Below, piece after piece: positions 1 to 8,102 of a DNA stretch of 49,888 bases; the first letter of the stretch is position 1, and every line of letters starts with the position of its first letter. Position numbers and translations under genes: made by a program. The DNA comes from a virus: positions 1-49,888 of the IMG/VR virus record IMGVR_UViG_3300022752_000109; one strand, given 5' to 3'. Below the pieces are notes generated by a model, which saw only the letters and a program-made list of their open reading frames with translations, did not search any database and was not told where the DNA came from.

Positions 1-360
1 CCTGAAGTAGCAGTTACGATGCCTGAAGCACTAATGTTTGCAGCAGATACTGTAGCAAAGGTTGAGATTCCTGATGACTTAATATTACCTGTTACATCTC
101 CTGTAACTCCACCAACGAATCCTGAAGTAGCAGTTACGATGCCTGAAGCACTAATGTTTGCAGCAGATACTGTAGCAAAGGTTGAGATTCCTAAAGAATT
201 AATATTACCTGTTACGTTACCAGTTAAACCACCAACAAAACCAGATAATGCGGTTACAATGCCAGATACATCTGCATTTGATATGAATATTTTTGAAAAT
301 GTTGAAATTCCAGCAGAATTAATGTTGCCCGTTACATTTCCAGTTAATCCACCGATAAAT
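1..360 (-). repeat. 120-bp tandem repeat inside the fibre gene
   Basis: Bases 1-72 are identical to 121-192, and the period continues with divergence through 241-360. The unit encodes 40 residues. The perfect 72-base identity beside a diverged third copy indicates recent duplication or gene conversion. The array may extend past the left edge. Confidence 0.9.
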
Positions 361-545
361 CCGGCACTAGCTGTTACAATGCCAGTAAATTGTCCACTTC
401 CAACTACATCAAGTTTAGATGTTGGGTTTGTTTTGCCAATACCAACATTTGTGCTGGATTCACCAGAAGTAATTCCAATATAACTTGCTGCCGAATCTAA
501 AACTAAGTAACTTGCAAATTGAGATAACTCTCTGTTAAAAGCCAT
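1..545 (-). CDS. Tail-fibre-like repeat protein, truncated by window edge
   Basis: The reading frame starts at 545 with ATG, preceded by a strong Shine-Dalgarno (AAGGAGG, about 5 nt upstream), and runs off the left edge after about 181 codons. The N-terminus reads MAFNRELSQFASYLVLDSAA, followed by a SKLDVVG segment and then 40-residue repeats of the type GFVGG-TGNVTGNI-SxGISTF-xxISAxGIVTA. These Gly/Thr/Ser/Asn/Ile-rich repeats are typical of cyanophage fibre or whisker-like virion proteins and probably form a trimeric beta structure; that fold is inference. The gene follows other fibre-like genes in the gp16-gp17 interval, so host-surface contact is the most likely role. The C-terminus is not visible. 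Confidence 0.85.
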   Translation of the reverse strand, partial: MAFNRELSQFASYLVLDSAASYIGITSGESSTNVGIGKTNPTSKLDVVGSGQFTGIVTASAGFIGGLTGNVTGNINSAGISTFSKIFISNADVSGIVTALSGFVGGLTGNVTGNINSLGISTFATVSAANISASGIVTATSGFVGGVTGDVTGNIKSSGISTFATVSAANISASGIVTATS

Positions 546-624
546 GGGTCCTCCTTAAGGATTTTTTAAATGAGATATTAGCCGTCTTCGTTTGCACTAG
601 GCTTTATAATTTTATTTAGAAATT

Positions 625-1215
625 TTACCAGTTATCTAAATTTACTCTTTTCCAAGTATTTGGGGAAACACAAACATAAAAATATGATGAATCGTTTGCG
701 GTTTGTCCTGTCGATCCTGACGAATTTGATGTTTGTGGTGCTTGCACATGATTAACCAAATTATTTCCTGCGCTTACTGTATTATATGAAATAACATCAA
801 CAGTTTCTCCACCATAACACGATTCATTTACTGAAATCGTATTTCCATTACTTGCTGTAAATTCATCACTTGTTAATCGTACACCATTAATAAAAATATC
901 AACAAATCCCACATTATAATTTACATTAAACGTTGTTTGATTACTGGTTGCGACGAAAGTTGAAGAATTGCGAAGAGTTGGTAGACTGTTTCCTAAAGAT
1001 CCCCAAGTAACTCCAACACCCGTTGATTGTAAAAATTGTCCATTATTGCCAGTAGTATTTGCTGCACTAACAGACCCATAAACATCTAATGACGTAACAG
1101 AAGTTATTCCAGATATTTTGGCATTTCCAATTACATCCAGTATTTTTTTATTGTTTGTATAATTTCTTATGCCAATATTAACTTTTGGTTGGCGATTGCT
1201 TAAAATTTTCGGCAT
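625..1215 (-). CDS. Short tail-fibre-like structural protein
   Basis: A 196-residue protein. Residues about 20-75 resemble the SKISGITSVTSLDVYGSVSA type of fibre repeat. A central domain (about 85-150) carries the pattern TFVATSNQTTFNVNY...VDIFINGVRL, a small beta domain common in cyanophage fibre proteins. The C-terminus YFYVCVSPNTWKRVNLDNW is the kind of aromatic closing motif that ends many such proteins. It is separated from the next gene upstream by one base, so the two are probably co-translated. The exact virion location is not visible from sequence. Confidence 0.75.
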   Translation of the reverse strand: MPKILSNRQPKVNIGIRNYTNNKKILDVIGNAKISGITSVTSLDVYGSVSAANTTGNNGQFLQSTGVGVTWGSLGNSLPTLRNSSTFVATSNQTTFNVNYNVGFVDIFINGVRLTSDEFTASNGNTISVNESCYGGETVDVISYNTVSAGNNLVNHVQAPQTSNSSGSTGQTANDSSYFYVCVSPNTWKRVNLDNW

Positions 1216-1216
1216 T

Positions 1217-1546
1217 TTACTTCAATGTTTCCAAGATACTTGCAATTAATTTTAAATTTGAAGAATTGTTTGATGAAACGACCAAAGAATCACCAGATTC
1301 TAAAATTAATCTTCCATCCAAAAGACTTACTGTATCATTTTCGGGAATAACAAAATCTTTTACAATTTCAGTAGTTGTAGATGATCTTTTATGCGAAAAA
1401 GTAATTGTATATGCATCACTACTTACATTTGCAACTTGTGCAAGTAAAACAACTCCAGCATAACCAACAGGAGCAGTGTAAATTCCAACAGGATTTGTAG
1501 AAGCAATTGATGTTACAGTTTTAAATACGTTTAATGCTAATGCCAT
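1217..1546 (-). CDS. Small putative virion protein
   Basis: A 109-residue protein starting MALALNVFKTV. It is beta-rich in appearance, with a segment IVKDFVIPENDTVSLLDGRLILESGDSLVV suggestive of a jelly-roll or Ig-like fold; that is only an impression from alternating hydrophobics. It has no signal peptide or membrane segment. It sits between the beta-helix protein and the short fibre protein with 1-4 base gaps, so it is most likely a structural or fibre accessory protein. Its family is not recognised. Confidence 0.65.
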   Translation of the reverse strand: MALALNVFKTVTSIASTNPVGIYTAPVGYAGVVLLAQVANVSSDAYTITFSHKRSSTTTEIVKDFVIPENDTVSLLDGRLILESGDSLVVSSNNSSNLKLIASILETLK

Positions 1547-1550
1547 AATA

Positions 1551-3128
1551 TTAACCTCCTAACGCAAGAATAAATGGCGTTACATTTGAAAATAAACTTT
1601 TTACGTAAAAATTTCCAGAAATAGTTCCTGTTGATTGATCAATTAAAACACCATCCCCAATTCGATAGTTTCCTGCTTGATCTGTACTAGTATAAACAAC
1701 TAGACCACCATTTCTCATATCCACCTCATTTGCTTGTATCGGCACTCCTCCAGCACTGGGCAAAGATGATGGTAATGATGTGCCAGATCCAATATATTCA
1801 AAAGAATGCCCAGATCCTAAAATTCTACTTTGTTTAAAAAATGAAACTGTGCTTCCAATTCCAACAGAATATGGAATTTGTTCTGATAAAGTCACAGTGC
1901 AAATTCCAGAAGCGGGTTGAGTAGAATTTTCTATGATATAATATTTTTGAATCATTGCTGCACTTGCTGTTGCTGTGCTAATTCCAGAATTGGGTGAAGA
2001 TATTGTAATTATTGGTGCATTTAAATATCCCCTACCATTTGATACCATTTCAATATCAACAACAGACCCATTTTTAACTGTAGCAACAGCTTGAGCACTA
2101 ACTCCCCAATCAGATTCTGGAGAAGAAATTGTAACTATTGGTGCATCAGAATATCCAGTTCCTCCAAATCCAACGGAAATAGACTTGACTTCATAGTAAA
2201 GTTTGTCCAAGTAAATAACTTGTCCATTGTATGGTCTATTTGTTCCAATACCAGAAATTGTAAAAATATTATCACCTGCTTCTATATTTGCAGTAACTAT
2301 TCCAACATATTTCAAATTACTTACTCCATCAGCAACTAACCCATAGTTGCCAAAAGATGAATTTGAGTTTGTAAGATCACATGCACCACCAGATCCACAA
2401 TAAATTGCAGTATCGCAGCAAATTGTAAAAAGTGAAACTAGTTGAGCATACCCTTCATTTGTAATTGAAACTCCTATTCCACCAGGATTAAACTGAGTGA
2501 AGGAATCTGTAACCATACTTTTTAAATATCCAGAAGCATGATTACCGTTTATTTTCATTCCAATACTATTTGGAATGAAATTGGTGCAATTTCTTACATA
2601 TGGAGATTGTGTAATTTGAGTTATGTTATTTGGATTAAATGCTACAATACCACACCCCGGATTTGATGGTCCAGTAAAAGAAATATTTTCAATATAATCT
2701 CCAGAAGAAACGTAAAATAAATCACCCTGATTTTGTGGAATTATTGATACTTCTCTTAAACTTTCACCAATAATACTGATTTGCTCTGGCAAAACTATAG
2801 GGTTATCCTCTATATAGTTTCCAGCAGCAATTTTAATAATAGATCCTGTTGTTGCAATCGCAACTGCTCCTCCGATAGTTGCTTTTGCGTCTCCGAGTTT
2901 GAGTCCTGTGTTTGTGTCGCTTCCGTCTTTTGTGACATAGATTATATTTGTAACAGATGGTCCAGAGCCAAGTCTTACGACATCAGTACCTATACCACTT
3001 CTTTCTCTAATTGTGTATAGTTCTGCATCGAATGTATTAAGACCTAATTCTCCTAATAATAGTTGAGCAGTTGTTGGTTTTCTTCCGGCAACAGAAGATC
3101 GTTTAATTCGTACTAATGGATCAGTCAT
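1551..3128 (-). CDS. Tailspike/fibre protein with beta-helix-like repeats
   Basis: A 525-residue protein. The N-terminus (MTDPLVRIKRSSVAGRKPTTAQLLLGELGLNT) matches the adaptor-like start seen in cyanophage fibre proteins. Residues about 65-260 look like a right-handed beta-helix (pectate-lyase fold): a DGSDTNTG entry, ATIGGAVA, then short hydrophobic/Asn-Gly rungs. Residues about 300-400 carry two SVGFGGTGYSDAPIVTISSP-type modules shared with other structural proteins in this window. It could be a depolymerising spike or a passive fibre; no catalytic residues can be assigned. It lies downstream of a T4-type late promoter box at 3185-3192. Confidence 0.75.
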   Translation of the reverse strand: MTDPLVRIKRSSVAGRKPTTAQLLLGELGLNTFDAELYTIRERSGIGTDVVRLGSGPSVTNIIYVTKDGSDTNTGLKLGDAKATIGGAVAIATTGSIIKIAAGNYIEDNPIVLPEQISIIGESLREVSIIPQNQGDLFYVSSGDYIENISFTGPSNPGCGIVAFNPNNITQITQSPYVRNCTNFIPNSIGMKINGNHASGYLKSMVTDSFTQFNPGGIGVSITNEGYAQLVSLFTICCDTAIYCGSGGACDLTNSNSSFGNYGLVADGVSNLKYVGIVTANIEAGDNIFTISGIGTNRPYNGQVIYLDKLYYEVKSISVGFGGTGYSDAPIVTISSPESDWGVSAQAVATVKNGSVVDIEMVSNGRGYLNAPIITISSPNSGISTATASAAMIQKYYIIENSTQPASGICTVTLSEQIPYSVGIGSTVSFFKQSRILGSGHSFEYIGSGTSLPSSLPSAGGVPIQANEVDMRNGGLVVYTSTDQAGNYRIGDGVLIDQSTGTISGNFYVKSLFSNVTPFILALGG

Positions 3129-3183
3129 TTAATTCATGTTTGGTATATACCGAAAAAATCTGATATGTATCAGAATATTTTAC

Positions 3184-3342
3184 TTATTTATAATCTTCAT
3201 ACTTAGACAGTTTTTCCAATAACTCCTCATTTTTTGTTTGGAGTTGTTTAATTTGAGTTTCAAGAACTATATTTTGATTAAAGAGCTCAAAAGTTTTCTT
3301 TTGATACGCTGCTATTATTTCTTTTAAATCAGAGTCTGTCAT
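3184..3342 (-). CDS. Small coiled-coil protein (52 aa)
   Basis: ATG at 3340-3342 (minus strand) opens a 52-codon frame, MTDSDLKEIIAAYQKKTFEL and onward, ending KYEDYK. It is highly charged with a heptad-like pattern through most of its length (LFNQNIVLETQIKQLQ...LLEKL), so a coiled coil is expected. Similar very short coiled-coil proteins occur among cyanophage structural genes; the role is unknown. It lies between a terminator hairpin upstream and a late promoter that overlaps its stop codon. Confidence 0.7.
   Translation of the reverse strand: MTDSDLKEIIAAYQKKTFELFNQNIVLETQIKQLQTKNEELLEKLSKYEDYK
3185..3192 (-). promoter_or_regulatory. T4-type late promoter TATAAATA
   Basis: The minus strand reads TATAAATA, the exact T4 late consensus, 57 nt upstream of the ATG of the beta-helix fibre gene and overlapping the stop codon of the 52-aa gene. 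In T4-like phages this box is read by the phage late sigma factor gp55. Assignment is by consensus match only. Confidence 0.55.
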
Positions 3343-3354
3343 AAAGTTTCAAAT

Positions 3355-3380
3355 AAAAAGGAGGATTTCTCCTCCTAAAA
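3355..3380 (-). terminator. Rho-independent terminator
   Basis: A perfect 7-bp stem, AGGAGGA/TCCTCCT (3359-3365 with 3370-3376), closes a GAAA tetraloop on the minus strand and is followed by five T residues. It also has a U-run on the other strand. It lies directly after the fibre gene at 3408-4532 and before the 52-aa gene. The AGGAGGA arm also looks like a Shine-Dalgarno but sits 17 nt or more from the next ATG. Confidence 0.75.
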
Positions 3381-3407
3381 AAGATATTTAGTTGTTTATT
3401 TACACAC

Positions 3408-4532
3408 TCAGAATGTGCCGCAATCAATAGTTATATTTGTTAAATTTCTAACGCCATTTGTGCAACTAATTACTTGAGATTGTCCGGCACAATCATTAAC
3501 CCATAAAGATCCAATCTCAATTGGAGAATATGTTGCAACTGTTAATTGTGGATTTGAAGTTCCTTTATTGTCGGAATCAGGATCTAATGCTTCTGCAAAG
3601 GTAAATCTTTTATTTGTAGATTCAAAAATAACAGCAGATTTTCTTGCAGTTCCAGAATCTCCATAATTGAATAAAACGCCCAAATCCCAAGTTGTTGTAG
3701 TGGTTGCAGTTCCTGCAACTCTTCCAAGCTCTATTGTGCGATCTTCTACAGAAATTGAAGTCGTATTAACTTGAGTTGTCGATCCATTAACAAATAAATT
3801 TCCAGAAACTGTTAAATTGCTACTAATTCCAACGTTTCCTGTAGAATTTTCAATTGTAATCGCCGCAGTGCCATCGCTTGCCTTAACATTTTGTGCTTTA
3901 ATATTATCAACGCCTAAGGTATTTGTATTTGGATTATATAACAGCTCAGAGTCAACTCCCAAAGTTTTTCCAATTCCTGATCCGGCAGAAAAAATAACAT
4001 TATAGTTTTGATTATCTGCAATTCCAACAGTATCAACTAAAACAGATCTAGATGCCGTTGAAATAGTTCCAGTAATTGATTGATTGAATGTTGCAATTCC
4101 TGTAACTAATGTATCTGCCGTAATATTTAAAAATCCAGAAATGGTGGAAATTCCACTAAAACTTCCATTTGTAAATGTAGCTGCATCTGTGACTGTTTCC
4201 CAAGTTAAATTTCCAGATGCATTAGTTTTAAGAAAGTAACCGTTAATTGGAGTTTCTGGAAGAACATAAGTTGTAATTCCAGATAAAGTATTTGGAGATT
4301 TTAATTGTATCTTATTAATTCCACTTTTATCTACAAAATTAAATCCAAGAGAAGTTGTACCATCTTCTCTTGTCCAATATCTATGAGATCCAAAAAATTT
4401 ATTACTATTTGTAGTGCTGTCAATGCCAACAAAAAGATCATAAGAATCTGTTGTAAATCCTGGTTCTCCAACTCTAAGACCAGGAAGATCTACAAATAGA
4501 CCCCTTTTAAACTGAATAATTGGCGCTGACAT
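3408..4532 (-). CDS. Tail-fibre-like structural protein
   Basis: A 374-residue protein. The N-terminus MSAPIIQFKRGLFVDLPGLR...GEPGFTTDSYDLFVGID is a recurrent cyanophage fibre start, probably the virion-attachment part. The middle contains SGITTYVLPETPINGYFLKT and repeat-like segments (NGSFSGISTISGFLNITADTLVTGIATF). The C-terminal third has an IELGRVAGTATTTTTWDLGVLFNYGD...RKSAVIFE block, also typical of this family. A late-promoter-like box lies 23 nt upstream of the ATG and a strong terminator lies just downstream, so it may be its own transcription unit. Confidence 0.8.
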   Translation of the reverse strand: MSAPIIQFKRGLFVDLPGLRVGEPGFTTDSYDLFVGIDSTTNSNKFFGSHRYWTREDGTTSLGFNFVDKSGINKIQLKSPNTLSGITTYVLPETPINGYFLKTNASGNLTWETVTDAATFTNGSFSGISTISGFLNITADTLVTGIATFNQSITGTISTASRSVLVDTVGIADNQNYNVIFSAGSGIGKTLGVDSELLYNPNTNTLGVDNIKAQNVKASDGTAAITIENSTGNVGISSNLTVSGNLFVNGSTTQVNTTSISVEDRTIELGRVAGTATTTTTWDLGVLFNYGDSGTARKSAVIFESTNKRFTFAEALDPDSDNKGTSNPQLTVATYSPIEIGSLWVNDCAGQSQVISCTNGVRNLTNITIDCGTF

Positions 4533-4554
4533 GATTTTTTTTATTAATATAATT

Positions 4555-4562
4555 TATTTATT
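4555..4562 (-). promoter_or_regulatory. Late promoter-like box AATAAATA
   Basis: AATAAATA on the minus strand, 23 nt upstream of the ATG at 4532; one base from the T4 late consensus TATAAATA. The spacing matches the other late boxes in this window (22-23 nt). Confidence 0.4.
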
Positions 4563-4851
4563 AAAATTGTCCAGCATCAACGTCAATTTGATTGTCAAGA
4601 TCTGTTTCTAATTGGGTTACAAATTCTGGTGGTAAAGAAGAATCATCTACTGCAACTTGCAACACGGTGTCTGCAGGCACCAAAATATACCTTTGAAGTG
4701 TTGCATCGTATGTTAATACATACTTATCTTTTTGGGGCAGATTTGGAACAGAAACATCTGCTAAGTCTGAAAGATTCTGTGCCACTACGGTTCTTTCTGA
4801 AACTACTTTATAATTTTTATTTGAGCTGACCCTAACAGTAAATTCTGCCAT
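4561..4851 (-). CDS. Small conserved-looking structural protein
   Basis: A 96-residue protein, MAEFTVRVSSNKNYKVVSER. The segment LSDLADVSVPNLPQKDKYVLTYDATLQRYILVPAD resembles the 'LxDVxxxxxxxGxVLxYD...W' element of many phage fibre proteins, which supports a virion role. The C-terminus is acidic (DDSSLPPEFVTQLETDLDNQIDVDAGQF). It lies between two other small structural-type genes, each with its own late box. Confidence 0.65.
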   Translation of the reverse strand: MAEFTVRVSSNKNYKVVSERTVVAQNLSDLADVSVPNLPQKDKYVLTYDATLQRYILVPADTVLQVAVDDSSLPPEFVTQLETDLDNQIDVDAGQF

Positions 4852-4873
4852 GGCATTCTAGGTCATACAAACT

Positions 4874-4881
4874 TATTTATG
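4874..4881 (-). promoter_or_regulatory. Late promoter-like box CATAAATA
   Basis: CATAAATA on the minus strand, 23 nt upstream of the ATG at 4851, overlapping the stop codon of the preceding gene. Confidence 0.45.
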
Positions 4882-5206
4882 ATATAGAAGCAGTCACCAG
4901 GGCCATTCCCTCAATTACTCTCGATTTAAGTCCAGTATTATTGGTAACAACAACATCATAATAATATCTTCCTGGAGAGATTTGACTAGTTATACTGTTT
5001 GCCATAGAAACTGTTATTTGCCCAGTAGCAACAGTAATTGTCGTTGAAAATGAATATGATGTTGTTGAGGAAGGAAATTTTTTTAATGTAGAAACAGCAC
5101 TACTACTCAATAAATTATAAACAGTTTCGTCGCTGTTTGTTATAGTAAAAGTAGTTGAAAAATCTGTTCCTTGCTCAATTGCAATATTGACTGCTGGTAC
5201 TGCCAT
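4877..5206 (-). CDS. Small putative structural protein
   Basis: A 109-residue protein, MAVPAVNIAIEQGTDFSTTF. Alternating Thr/Ser/Val strands and the segment ISPGRYYYDVVVTNNTGLKSRVIEGMALVTASI suggest an Ig-like or fibronectin-like beta sandwich. The start 'IEQGTDFSTTFTI' resembles the short beta-sandwich proteins found next to neck genes in tailed phages. It lies directly downstream of the small terminase gene. Family not recognised with certainty. Confidence 0.65.
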   Translation of the reverse strand: MAVPAVNIAIEQGTDFSTTFTITNSDETVYNLLSSSAVSTLKKFPSSTTSYSFSTTITVATGQITVSMANSITSQISPGRYYYDVVVTNNTGLKSRVIEGMALVTASIS

Positions 5207-5214
5207 TTTTTGAA

Positions 5215-5661
5215 TTATTTATCTTGATTGATTTGTTTTGTTTTTAATAATTTAGATAATTCTGCTGTCGATCCGACAAATAGTGCATTTGTGACGTTTG
5301 TAGGAGATTTTATATCTCTTCCTTCAACATCTTTCAAAGTTTTTTGAAGCGCCATTAACTTATCTGCAACATCTCCAACGTTTTTAATTAATTGTCCAGC
5401 AACTTCATATGCTCTTGGCATTTCACTCTCTTGAGCTAATTCCAAAATTCCATTAATTGCTTGTTGTCCTTTTTCAATTAAAGAGTAAAGATTTCCTCTC
5501 GTATAATTATAATCTTTTAAAATCTGATCTTCAATATTACTAATAACCTCGCTCTCATTAGAATCAATTATTTCCGATGCTTTTACATCAATAATTTTTT
5601 CCTTTGTTGATTCTTCGTCAACTTCAAAAGATTCGTTTAATTTTTTGTATTTCTCTTTCAT
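5215..5661 (-). CDS. 16: Small terminase subunit gp16
   Basis: The small terminase of T4-like phages, which regulates the gp17 motor during DNA packaging. The protein is 148 residues from ATG 5661; a GTG two codons upstream overlaps the gp15 stop and is an alternative start. The diagnostic part is the central helical hairpin (about residues 45-110): DYNYTRGNLYSLIEKGQQAI, then LAQESEMPRAYEVAGQLIKN, then a LMALQKTL coiled segment. T4 gp16 is 164 residues, so the length fits. The N-terminus is acidic. It follows gp15 directly, as in T4, but the expected gp17 is not the next gene. Confidence 0.9.
   Translation of the reverse strand: MKEKYKKLNESFEVDEESTKEKIIDVKASEIIDSNESEVISNIEDQILKDYNYTRGNLYSLIEKGQQAINGILELAQESEMPRAYEVAGQLIKNVGDVADKLMALQKTLKDVEGRDIKSPTNVTNALFVGSTAELSKLLKTKQINQDK
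5216..5223 (-). promoter_or_regulatory. Late promoter-like box GATAAATA
   Basis: GATAAATA on the minus strand overlaps the gp16 stop codon and ends 10 nt before the next ATG (5206). The short spacing would leave almost no leader, so this is a weaker candidate than the others. Confidence 0.3.
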
Positions 5662-5663
5662 AA

Positions 5664-6686
5664 TCACATATCTTCATTTTGAGAAGCACTATATTCTTTA
5701 AAATCCTGGAAAAATGTCGTAGTCTCATTGAATCCAAAATTATCTTCTGGATCTATTAATACATCGTCATTTGCTGTAATTAAATTAATTGAAGTTCCTG
5801 CCACATGTGCAGTAGATATACTATTTTCATATCCACGTATGACTACTAAATTATTTGCATTTACTGATTCAACATACATTTGCTCAGTATTTACATATAT
5901 TCTATTTCCTTTGGAAATTGATGTAGCATCTCCTACAGAAATATATTTCGTTAAATCATCAATATCTATTGATAATGTTGTTGTGGCGTCATTGTCATAG
6001 TCTTTAGTTGCTCTAGGAGTTACCGAATATCTTAATTCCCTCTTTTTGGAATTAACTCCAGACATATAATCCAAAGTTGCTTTTTTGATGATGTTGTTGG
6101 GTTCTGCAACTGGACCATAAAGATAAATTTTCGCAGTAAATCTTAAAGTATAAATTATTGCTCTTCTTTTTGTAAAATCTCCTTCGTATTCGTCTGTAAA
6201 AGTTACAGACTCTAAAGTTATTGGAATATCTTTTTTATCGTCAATTAAATCCGAAAGATCTAAAGTTAAGTTATAATTTGGTTGAAAGTATGGAAGAATT
6301 TGCTCAACAATTTGTAAAGCATCTTCATTTAATTTTGCAAGTATATTTAATTCAAATTGTATATTATATGGCGTCGGCATATAAACTCTTTTATTTGCAT
6401 TTGAAATAAAAGTTTGTATTGTTGTAGATTTTCGGGAAGAATCATAAGTTAATCCAATCATTTCAAATGACATTCTTGGCAAGGTCATTTTGATTGGTTT
6501 TAATGCAGTTGGATCCTGCTCAATTCTTGCCAGAAATTTTTGTATTGGACCATAAGCAAGCGGCACTTTCAAAACACTCACGGTTTTGTCGGATTCGTTT
6601 TTATGATGAATCTCAATTTGATTGAATATATTACCAAAAGAAATTATGGTTTTTTTGATAATTTCGTGATAAAAGTATCCAAACAT
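5664..6686 (-). CDS. 15: Proximal tail sheath stabiliser / tail completion protein gp15
   Basis: In T4, gp15 caps the tail and joins sheath and tube to the neck. This protein has 340 residues (T4: 272). The N-terminus MFGYFYHEIIKKTIISFGNIFNQIEIHH and the segment VPLAYGPIQKFLARIEQDP are the hallmarks of the family; MSFEMIGLTYDSSRK and MPTPYNIQFELNIL follow. A C-terminal extension (about 240-340) includes SVGDATSISKGNRIYVNTEQMYVESV and ends acidic. It lies between gp14 and gp16 as in T4. An AAGGATAA sequence before the ATG can serve as the ribosome site. Confidence 0.92.
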   Translation of the reverse strand: MFGYFYHEIIKKTIISFGNIFNQIEIHHKNESDKTVSVLKVPLAYGPIQKFLARIEQDPTALKPIKMTLPRMSFEMIGLTYDSSRKSTTIQTFISNANKRVYMPTPYNIQFELNILAKLNEDALQIVEQILPYFQPNYNLTLDLSDLIDDKKDIPITLESVTFTDEYEGDFTKRRAIIYTLRFTAKIYLYGPVAEPNNIIKKATLDYMSGVNSKKRELRYSVTPRATKDYDNDATTTLSIDIDDLTKYISVGDATSISKGNRIYVNTEQMYVESVNANNLVVIRGYENSISTAHVAGTSINLITANDDVLIDPEDNFGFNETTTFFQDFKEYSASQNEDM

Positions 6687-6719
6687 TTTTGTATTATCCT
6701 TTACTAATATTTAACAAAC

Positions 6720-8102
6720 TTATATCTCACCAAAAGGATTTTTTTCCGTAAAGTCTACGATTAAGTCACCTTCATTTTCTAAGACATCATTTTCCGCATA
6801 ACTGTCAACAACATTGAAAGTCTGCACATTGCTGATTGTGTATTTAGCTCCAGAAGAAGTGCCTGATATTGTTTGCCCAATGCCAAAGTATCCGGTTACA
6901 ATTCCAACTCTTAAAGTTGATGTTACCGCATTCCAATCTTTTACTCTTGCTGTTGTAGAATTTCCAGATCCAATAACAATTTCGTTAAAAATAAATGTTC
7001 CAATTCCAACTAAAGATGGCGGACTAATTATTATAGTTGGAGATTGTGTATATCCTACACCAGCATTAATTATTCTAATTTGAGAAATAGTTCCTGCCGC
7101 AGAAACAATCGGTATTCCAGTTGCCGTTACTGCATAAGAAACATTTGGTGGAGACGAGAAAGTAATTAATGGTGAGGTTGTATAACCAGACCCTTGATTA
7201 GTTATGGTTATAATGCCAATTGATCCAGAATAAGTAGAAATTCCAACAGTAGCAGCAGCACCAGCACCCCCACCGCCAAGAAAAACTATTGAAGGTGCAA
7301 ATGTATATCCAGATCCAGGATTAGTAATATAAACATTTGCAATAGAATATGCAGTCGTAAATCCAGATTTTGATCTTATCGTTGCAACAGCTGTTGCTGT
7401 TGTTCCTGCACCAGAGGGAGGAGAAATTTTAATCTGTGGAGCAGAAAGATATCCATTTCCATCATTCAATAATGTTATGGATTTAATTCCACCTGCAGAA
7501 ATTGATGTAAATGCTGTTGCTGTAGTGCCAATTCCTGTAAGAGTTAAAGTAGCAATATATCCTTCATTTTCCACCACCTCATCAATAATATCAACTCCAG
7601 TTTCAATAGTTTCATCTTCATATTCAAACAATTCACATCTTAATTCATAAGTATAATTTTTCCCCAATTGATAAAATGGTTTTTCAGTCTCTACAAACTT
7701 AATTTCAAATAATTTTCCTCCCAAAGGAAAGAAAATTAAATCACCTTCCTTAGGTCTCGTCACCAATTTTATCTTTTGGTGATCTTTTAAAAGAGCTTGA
7801 ATATACAGTTGATATCTTTCTTTAGAAATAATAAGTGTTAATTCATCTCCAGATGAAAATCCAAATTTTGATAATATATCCGAATTTTCCGCATATCCTT
7901 GATAATTTGCAACATAAGCTTCTATAGGAAATGCATGGTCAAATTTAGATTCAATGACTTCTTTTGTAATTGTTTTTTCTGTCAAATATCTTCTTGGCAT
8001 GTAAAAGACTTCAACTCCAAACATTCTTAAATGTTCGTTAATTAAATCTTGCACTAAATTTTGCTCAGAAGGAGATCCTTGAAGAAAAAATGGGTTTAGC
8101 AT
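6720..8102 (-). CDS. 14: Neck protein gp14 with repeat insertion
   Basis: A T4-type neck protein that, with gp13, links head and tail. The N-terminal 180 residues are clear family sequence (MLNPFFLQGSPSEQNLVQDL, FGVEVFYMPRRYLTEKTI, ISKERYQLYI, RPKEGDLIFFPLG, KPFYQLGKNYTYELRCELFEYEDE). Residues about 184-390 are an insertion of four or more copies of a beta module (ITLLNDGNGYLSAPQIKISP, then A/T/G-rich linkers). The C-terminus returns to a conserved tail, DYSAENDVLENEGDLIVDF-like. T4 gp14 has 256 residues against 460 here; the repeats explain the difference. Its start overlaps the gp13 stop (TAATG), indicating coupled translation. Confidence 0.92.
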   Translation of the reverse strand: MLNPFFLQGSPSEQNLVQDLINEHLRMFGVEVFYMPRRYLTEKTITKEVIESKFDHAFPIEAYVANYQGYAENSDILSKFGFSSGDELTLIISKERYQLYIQALLKDHQKIKLVTRPKEGDLIFFPLGGKLFEIKFVETEKPFYQLGKNYTYELRCELFEYEDETIETGVDIIDEVVENEGYIATLTLTGIGTTATAFTSISAGGIKSITLLNDGNGYLSAPQIKISPPSGAGTTATAVATIRSKSGFTTAYSIANVYITNPGSGYTFAPSIVFLGGGGAGAAATVGISTYSGSIGIITITNQGSGYTTSPLITFSSPPNVSYAVTATGIPIVSAAGTISQIRIINAGVGYTQSPTIIISPPSLVGIGTFIFNEIVIGSGNSTTARVKDWNAVTSTLRVGIVTGYFGIGQTISGTSSGAKYTISNVQTFNVVDSYAENDVLENEGDLIVDFTEKNPFGEI

